Positions 12,370 through 16,665 of a DNA stretch of 16,665 nucleotides are shown here, piece by piece. Every line of letters begins with the position of its first letter. The stretch's first letter is position 1. Made by a program: the position numbers and the translations under genes. Below the pieces are notes generated by a model that saw only the letters and a program-made list of their open reading frames with translations, did no database searches and had not been told where the DNA came from. Source of the stretch: Bacteroidota bacterium (GTDB lineage: Bacteria > Bacteroidota > Bacteroidia > Bacteroidales > Prolixibacteraceae); NCBI GenBank assembly GCA_030691295.1, contig JAUYEQ010000661.1, forward strand, positions 1-16,665, in the 5' to 3' direction.

Positions 12370-14358
12370 ATGAAAACTATTTTCTTTGCCTTTATTTTAT
12401 GTCTCTTATTAAATGGGTGTAAAAAAGAAGATGCAACAGATTCTTCAAATAACACTGAGGGTGAGGATACTACTCTTACATTAAGCGCTGCCCAAGCGAC
12501 ACCCGGTGACATGCTTGAAATTATACTGGACAAGAAAGTAACAGAAAATGAGGTGGATATCGTTTTTAATATGAATACAATAAAAGGGTATGCAAATGGC
12601 GATTCCACCTACATGTTTATTGTGCCAATTGTTACTTCTGGTAACGTTATCATCACCATACCCAGTTTTAAAGGTGCAAATACCTTAAGCTTAACAATAA
12701 GCAAATATGATCCAATAATAAATCCACAGATAGTAATAAATGAATTTGTAGAAGCACGAAACCAATGTATTGATTCGATAACAAAAGTAATCCCTGGCCG
12801 TAATTATCAAATTTCCCCGGAAAGTGCAATCCTCCTCAACCAACTCAAAGAAGAATGGGCTCTCCTGATGGGAAAGCTAACTGAAAGCGATAAAGAAATG
12901 CTGGCATACTTCTTACAAAAGAATATGCCCGGACTTACGTCTTCTTTTACATCTTCTTCTGTTAATACAACTAAAAGTATTGCACTGAAGGAAGATGCTG
13001 GTGAAAAGTTGGTCGCACTCGCAAAATCATTTGTAACCGCGGAACTTATTTGCCTTGCTCATATCCCAATTCTTGCTGCAAGTGCTGTGGCAATAGTGCC
13101 TCCAACAACCCTAATTAGCAGCCTTTTTTTTATAGCAGTATTTAACAGCTTTATTATTGCACGGGAAGTTGCAATACTGAGAGGTGAGCAAGTAGGAGAA
13201 ATGCAAGGATTGGCCGATGCAATAGTAGATATAGTTTTAAAAAGCGCTAAGGTTATTGAATTTACTAACAATTCTGAAATGGCTTTAAGTATGACTGTTG
13301 AGTTTCGTAATCTTAATCCTGGGGATGCAAGTATTCAAACAGACATTAATTCCGCCTATAACACTGAGAAAACATTTGTCAAAAAGGATGATGAAATCAG
13401 AAATTTATATCAAAAAGCTACATCGTTGTTTTCAAAACTTGTAGGCACTTATCCGTCATATTCACCTGTTATAGGCTCAAGTGCAAAAAAAACATCGATT
13501 CAAGCTATTGATGGAGCAGACATCCAGATTAAAGGAGTCAGTGATAATCGGATAAGTTACACCACTTCACTTTCAGGTAATACCCGGAAAATAAAAATAA
13601 CGTCAACGGCTACTACAGAATTCAATTTCAACCTGACAATCGCTTACAAAAGGAAGCTTGATGGTAAGGAATTTACCAAAGAAATAGCCTGTACATTTAA
13701 ACCACAGTCTTATAAATTAGGCTTTTCAGATTACACTAAAGGTCATATAACAAACGCTGAGATTGCCTTCGAAAATTCTGAATTAGAGTCATTTATTTTA
13801 TTAAATGATAATGGCACTACTGCAACTGGAATTGATTACAGTCAAATTTCAATAACTAATAAAACAAATTCATATGTAACTATCGGAATTGTACCAGTTT
13901 TAGGAACAAATGGGTCTTTTATCCTTCAGTTTAAAAATAATTCACCCACTAGCGAATACTTCTCATTTGATGTGCTATATCAATCAAAAAAAATACAAAC
14001 TATTAATGCTAAAATAATATTATTTGATTTCACAGGATCTTGGACTTTGAGCTATTATACAATGGGTGTAGATGGTGTTGAATATCTACATCAACAATTA
14101 AGATTTACTTGTAATTCTTCAGGTTATGCCTCTACAAGTGAAACAAGATATCCAATAAATCCTGCTCCACGAGATAATTGGACACCTTCAGGTTCTGTAT
14201 CATTATCATACTACAATGGTCAAATTGTACTTAACTCTCGATTGGGATGGTATTTAGATGTTAAAAATTTTAACGATGCAATTTTTTATAGCCCAAATTG
14301 GAAAACTGTATATACTGTAAATGATTATTATTGGAAAATTAAGATGGAAAGAAATTAA
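12370..14358 (+). CDS. Large surface lipoprotein of unknown function
   Basis: A 662-residue lipoprotein. The signal peptide ends in the lipobox LNGC, with lipidated Cys17, followed by KKED. A Lys followed by two acidic residues just after the Cys resembles the lipoprotein export signal that sends Bacteroidota lipoproteins to the cell surface. Residues about 36-112 look like a small all-beta Ig/IPT-like domain. Residues 120-220 are helical. Residues 223-264 form a strikingly hydrophobic pair of segments separated by Pro-Pro (IVPPTTLI), like a helical hairpin. From about 380 to 540 there are beta-rich segments, and from about 553 a final domain begins with FDFTGSWTLSYY, lipocalin-like in appearance. 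I recognise no family for the whole protein. It has its own promoter candidate and is AT-rich, as are its neighbours. Confidence 0.8.
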   Translation: MKTIFFAFILCLLLNGCKKEDATDSSNNTEGEDTTLTLSAAQATPGDMLEIILDKKVTENEVDIVFNMNTIKGYANGDSTYMFIVPIVTSGNVIITIPSFKGANTLSLTISKYDPIINPQIVINEFVEARNQCIDSITKVIPGRNYQISPESAILLNQLKEEWALLMGKLTESDKEMLAYFLQKNMPGLTSSFTSSSVNTTKSIALKEDAGEKLVALAKSFVTAELICLAHIPILAASAVAIVPPTTLISSLFFIAVFNSFIIAREVAILRGEQVGEMQGLADAIVDIVLKSAKVIEFTNNSEMALSMTVEFRNLNPGDASIQTDINSAYNTEKTFVKKDDEIRNLYQKATSLFSKLVGTYPSYSPVIGSSAKKTSIQAIDGADIQIKGVSDNRISYTTSLSGNTRKIKITSTATTEFNFNLTIAYKRKLDGKEFTKEIACTFKPQSYKLGFSDYTKGHITNAEIAFENSELESFILLNDNGTTATGIDYSQISITNKTNSYVTIGIVPVLGTNGSFILQFKNNSPTSEYFSFDVLYQSKKIQTINAKIILFDFTGSWTLSYYTMGVDGVEYLHQQLRFTCNSSGYASTSETRYPINPAPRDNWTPSGSVSLSYYNGQIVLNSRLGWYLDVKNFNDAIFYSPNWKTVYTVNDYYWKIKMERN

Positions 14359-14507
14359 ACCTGCAATCCGAAAAGTAAAAGGAATAGACGGAAGATTCCG
14401 ATACACCCTTATGATTCAAAAGACTTTAACAATGATTCAATTAACATTTAAGTAGTGATTAGTGAAGATCGTTTATCAAAAATAGCTCCAAATAAAAATT
14501 ATCCAAC

Positions 14508-15830
14508 ATGAAAAAATTACCCTTATTAATTCTATTATTTCTATTGAATGGGGCAGCATTCAATGCGTATTCACAAAACACCATGTATTTTATGGACCGC
14601 CTTCCGCAACAACTAAATTTCAATCCGGCGTTGATGCCACGTGTCAACTTCTTCCTGAATCTCCCGGGAATCGGAGGTAACCAAATCGACATTTATAATT
14701 CGGGGTTTAACGCCAGGCAGTTCATGGACTTTACAGATAATCTGGGATCTGAAAATTACAATCCCGATAAATTTATCAATTCAATAGGCGATTTTAACCA
14801 AACTAACCTTGAAACAAGAACCAACTTGTTTGCCTTGGGGTTCAGGTTGAAAAACAAAGGGTATTTTTCCATGTCTGCAAGTGTCCGAAGCTTTTTGGAG
14901 TTAAAAGCTCCTTCCAATTTTGTGTATTTATTGGATGATTACGAAAAAATCGCCGACCGATTACCTTTAAGTATTGAAGGAGCGAACATTGTATTTAATA
15001 GTTTTTCGCAGGTTGCAATTACCTATAGCAGGGTATTCGGGGAAAAACTTACCATCGGAATTTCGCCAAAGCTGATTGGTGCATTGGGTGGAATTAAGTC
15101 TGACAAGCTAAGTTTAAGAGTGTCTCAAACCGGGCAATATGATTTTGAAACTGAATATTCCGGTGATGCTCAAATTGGGCTACCCGTTCCCATCAATCCG
15201 TGGGCAATTGATGTAAATGGAGAACTAAATCCGGATGAAGATATTTTGCCAGAAAATTGGCTGGAGGATATTAAAATCTCAAGTCCATTTCAAAATGCTG
15301 GATTTGCATTTGATCTGGGTGTTAATTATGAATTGAGTAAAAAATTCTCCGTGTCGGCAAGTTTTCTTGATATTGGCAATTCCAGATGGGAAAAGAACGG
15401 TTATAAGTCGATGATTGAGAATGAAACAACCAAAATAATTAAGAATCAATCGGTAAAAATAAAGATACCTTCAAAAATATATTTGGGGGTAAACTATAAA
15501 CTCTCGCCCAAATGGAACACTGGATTGCTTGTTAAGAATGTAATGTACGAAAATGAGAACAAGGCTTCGGCCACCCTGTCTTTGAATGGGTATCTCGGGA
15601 GAAAACTTTCAACATCTGTAAGTTATACCAATGCTTATTCCTATCATAATCTGGGGCTTGGAATAAGGTTGCGCCTTCTTCCCGGATCGGATTTATTTGT
15701 GGTTACTGATAATCTCAGCCAATTGATAAATTATGAAACAGCACAACTTGCATCCCTGGCTTTTGGCATTAATCTGGCATTTGGGATAAAACAAAAAACG
15801 GAAGGTAAAACGGATAAAGTTCCTGAATAA
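14508..15830 (+). CDS. DUF5723-type outer-membrane beta-barrel protein
   Basis: A 440-residue exported protein. The signal peptide at 1-23 ends AYSQ. The mature N-terminus (RLPQQLNFNPALMPRVNFFL) has the NPA motif with aromatic and Pro residues shared by many Bacteroidota outer-membrane barrels, and resembles DUF5723 proteins. The rest alternates hydrophobic and polar residues in beta-hairpin fashion (for example FSMSASVRSFLELKA, SVSASFLDIGNSRW, KIYLGVNYKLSPKWNTGLL), with Gly and aromatic residues near strand ends, as expected of a barrel. The final strands (LASLAFGINLAFGIK) are followed by a short charged tail. Its function is unknown; the family is widespread in gliding and non-gliding Bacteroidota and often lies near T9SS substrates. 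The start is the ATG at 14508, immediately before the basic signal-peptide N-region. Confidence 0.78.
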   Translation: MKKLPLLILLFLLNGAAFNAYSQNTMYFMDRLPQQLNFNPALMPRVNFFLNLPGIGGNQIDIYNSGFNARQFMDFTDNLGSENYNPDKFINSIGDFNQTNLETRTNLFALGFRLKNKGYFSMSASVRSFLELKAPSNFVYLLDDYEKIADRLPLSIEGANIVFNSFSQVAITYSRVFGEKLTIGISPKLIGALGGIKSDKLSLRVSQTGQYDFETEYSGDAQIGLPVPINPWAIDVNGELNPDEDILPENWLEDIKISSPFQNAGFAFDLGVNYELSKKFSVSASFLDIGNSRWEKNGYKSMIENETTKIIKNQSVKIKIPSKIYLGVNYKLSPKWNTGLLVKNVMYENENKASATLSLNGYLGRKLSTSVSYTNAYSYHNLGLGIRLRLLPGSDLFVVTDNLSQLINYETAQLASLAFGINLAFGIKQKTEGKTDKVPE

Positions 15831-15893
15831 AAAAGGCAAAACCTCCAAAGAAAGTTTTCTCAACTGGAATGAAAATTGCAAAAACATACAATA

Positions 15894-16038
15894 ATGAAAA
15901 GATTTATACAAACAACACTATTCATGCTATTTATGGCTGGTGCAGCTTTTGGGCAAGATATAATTTTACACCATAAGCGGAGAACTTAATAAAAAGAAGG
16001 TTCCACTTGATTCCATCCTTGTTGTGAACAAAGATTAA
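15894..16038 (+). pseudogene. Frameshifted, truncated secreted-protein remnant
   Basis: An ATG at 15894 opens a clear signal peptide (MKRFIQTTLFMLFMAGAAFG, then QDII), but the frame runs into TAA at 15987-15989 after 31 codons. Shifting frame at the T-run 15964-15967 continues with YTISGELNKKKVPLDSILVV, then NKD, and stops at TAA 16036-16038. Removing one T would join the two into a 47-residue peptide in which ISGELNKKKVPLDSILV reads like the first strands of a beta domain in a Bacteroidota secreted protein. The rest of any gene is missing. I read this as a decayed 5' fragment; a sequencing error in the T-run would repair the frame but not the early second stop. Confidence 0.6.
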
Positions 16039-16130
16039 TATATGAATGTTGATTTTTGACATTTATAATATAGATTATCAATTCTGAAATATGTGATTCT
16101 AATAATTATAACATTAATGCAAAATATTAT

Positions 16131-16665
16131 ATGAAACTAAGACTGCTTATCCTGATGTTGATTCCATTTCAAATGGTCTTCTCGCAAACAGTACCTGTCA
16201 CTTTCATATATACAAATAAAACTGCCAGGAATGTATATTTAGCTGGAAACATTAATTCATGGAACATGTCAGATCCAGGTTATAAATTAACTGACAGCAA
16301 TGGTGACGGCACGTTTGAATTTACCACTAATTTGGCAAAAGGGAATCATCAATATAAATTTGTTGTTGATGGCGCGTGGCTTGCCGATCCGAATAATCCC
16401 GTGACAGATGGCACAGAATACAACAATTCTCTTATCACGGTTTCTGATCCTATGGTGACTTATTTGCTTCCTGTAGATACGATTGAATACAAAATTTCGA
16501 AGGCTCCTTTGATAACAGCTATAGTCGCCTTTGGGAATACAACCACTATCGGATTCAGCAATTTATCATTGAAGATAAATAACGTGTCTGTCCCTATTTC
16601 ATCAGGCAATTACAACCAAACGACTAAAATATTTACCTACCAATCCTTGTCGAGCCAGCTTGTTG
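16131..16665 (+). CDS. Secreted protein with CBM48-like domain (3'-truncated by window)
   Basis: An ATG at 16131 starts a frame open to the end of the window (178 complete codons). Residues 1-18 form a signal peptide ending MVFS, before QT. Residues about 21-104 are an E-set/CBM48-like glycogen-binding domain: VTFIYTNKTARNVYLAGNIN at 23-42, SW at 43-44, DSNGDGTFEFT at 55-65 and GNHQYKFVVDGAW followed by LADP at 71-87, then the closing strand LITVSD. Trp44 and Trp83 are candidate sugar-stacking residues. Residues from about 125 look like a second Ig-like beta domain. Such N-termini commonly precede a GH13 alpha-amylase catalytic domain in Bacteroidota, so a starch- or glycogen-degrading enzyme is likely, but the catalytic part lies outside the window. 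Confidence 0.75.
   Translation, partial: MKLRLLILMLIPFQMVFSQTVPVTFIYTNKTARNVYLAGNINSWNMSDPGYKLTDSNGDGTFEFTTNLAKGNHQYKFVVDGAWLADPNNPVTDGTEYNNSLITVSDPMVTYLLPVDTIEYKISKAPLITAIVAFGNTTTIGFSNLSLKINNVSVPISSGNYNQTTKIFTYQSLSSQLV

Noticed and set aside
14411..14440. Direct repeat ATGATTCAA upstream of the DUF5723-type gene
   Set aside because: Two copies of nine bases in an AT-rich spacer can arise by chance, and no promoter or operator structure accompanies them.

Overview
The window looks like a chromosomal segment of a member of the Bacteroidota. Evidence: the mreC-mreD-mrdA-rodA order with a long RodA, a type IX secretion (T9SS) C-terminal sorting domain, a DUF5723-type outer-membrane protein, a Cys-Lys-Lys-Glu-Asp lipoprotein start, and promoter candidates of the Bacteroidota TTTG / TAnnTTTG kind instead of E. 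coli -35/-10 boxes. A Bacteroidales/Marinilabiliales-like lineage is my inference; no rRNA or other marker is present to fix it.

Layout. (1) 1-3830: the cell-elongation operon on the + strand: tail of mreC, mreD, PBP2 (mrdA) and RodA. Genes overlap or lie 6 bp apart, and both mrdA and rodA appear to start with GTG. (2) 3831-4154: a non-coding stretch with a heptamer repeat, three consecutive palindromes and a promoter. (3) 4155-4690: a type II toxin-antitoxin pair (antitoxin, then ParE/RelE toxin, overlapping 19 bp). (4) 4765-8686: single genes in mixed orientation: an AcpH-type phosphodiesterase (-), a PfkB-family sugar kinase (+), an AAA ATPase with DUF4143 (+), and a DMT/EamA transporter (-) with a terminator-like hairpin directly upstream of its start codon. 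(5) 8825-10768: a regulator cluster: two tandem paralogous PAS-LuxR proteins (-) and, divergently, a 68-residue stand-alone LuxR-type DNA-binding domain (+). The 155-bp spacer between them carries two adjacent near-perfect palindromes. (6) 10809-16665: cell-envelope and secreted proteins, all +: a 'Tyr-Asp' repeat protein with a T9SS tail, a large lipoprotein with a hydrophobic hairpin, a DUF5723 beta-barrel-like protein, a frameshifted secreted-protein remnant, and the N-terminal part of a secreted protein with a CBM48-like starch/glycogen-binding domain, cut by the window end.

How the genes work together. Region 1 is the core elongasome: MreC/MreD scaffold, RodA glycan polymerase and PBP2 transpeptidase. 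The most interesting part is regions 5-6: three LuxR-type HTH proteins share a palindrome-rich control region next to an unusual secreted repeat protein and a lipoprotein. I infer a sensory-regulatory module controlling surface proteins. The sequence shows proximity and operator-like sites but not a functional link. I saw no tRNA, rRNA, CRISPR array, transposase, phage gene or replication origin.
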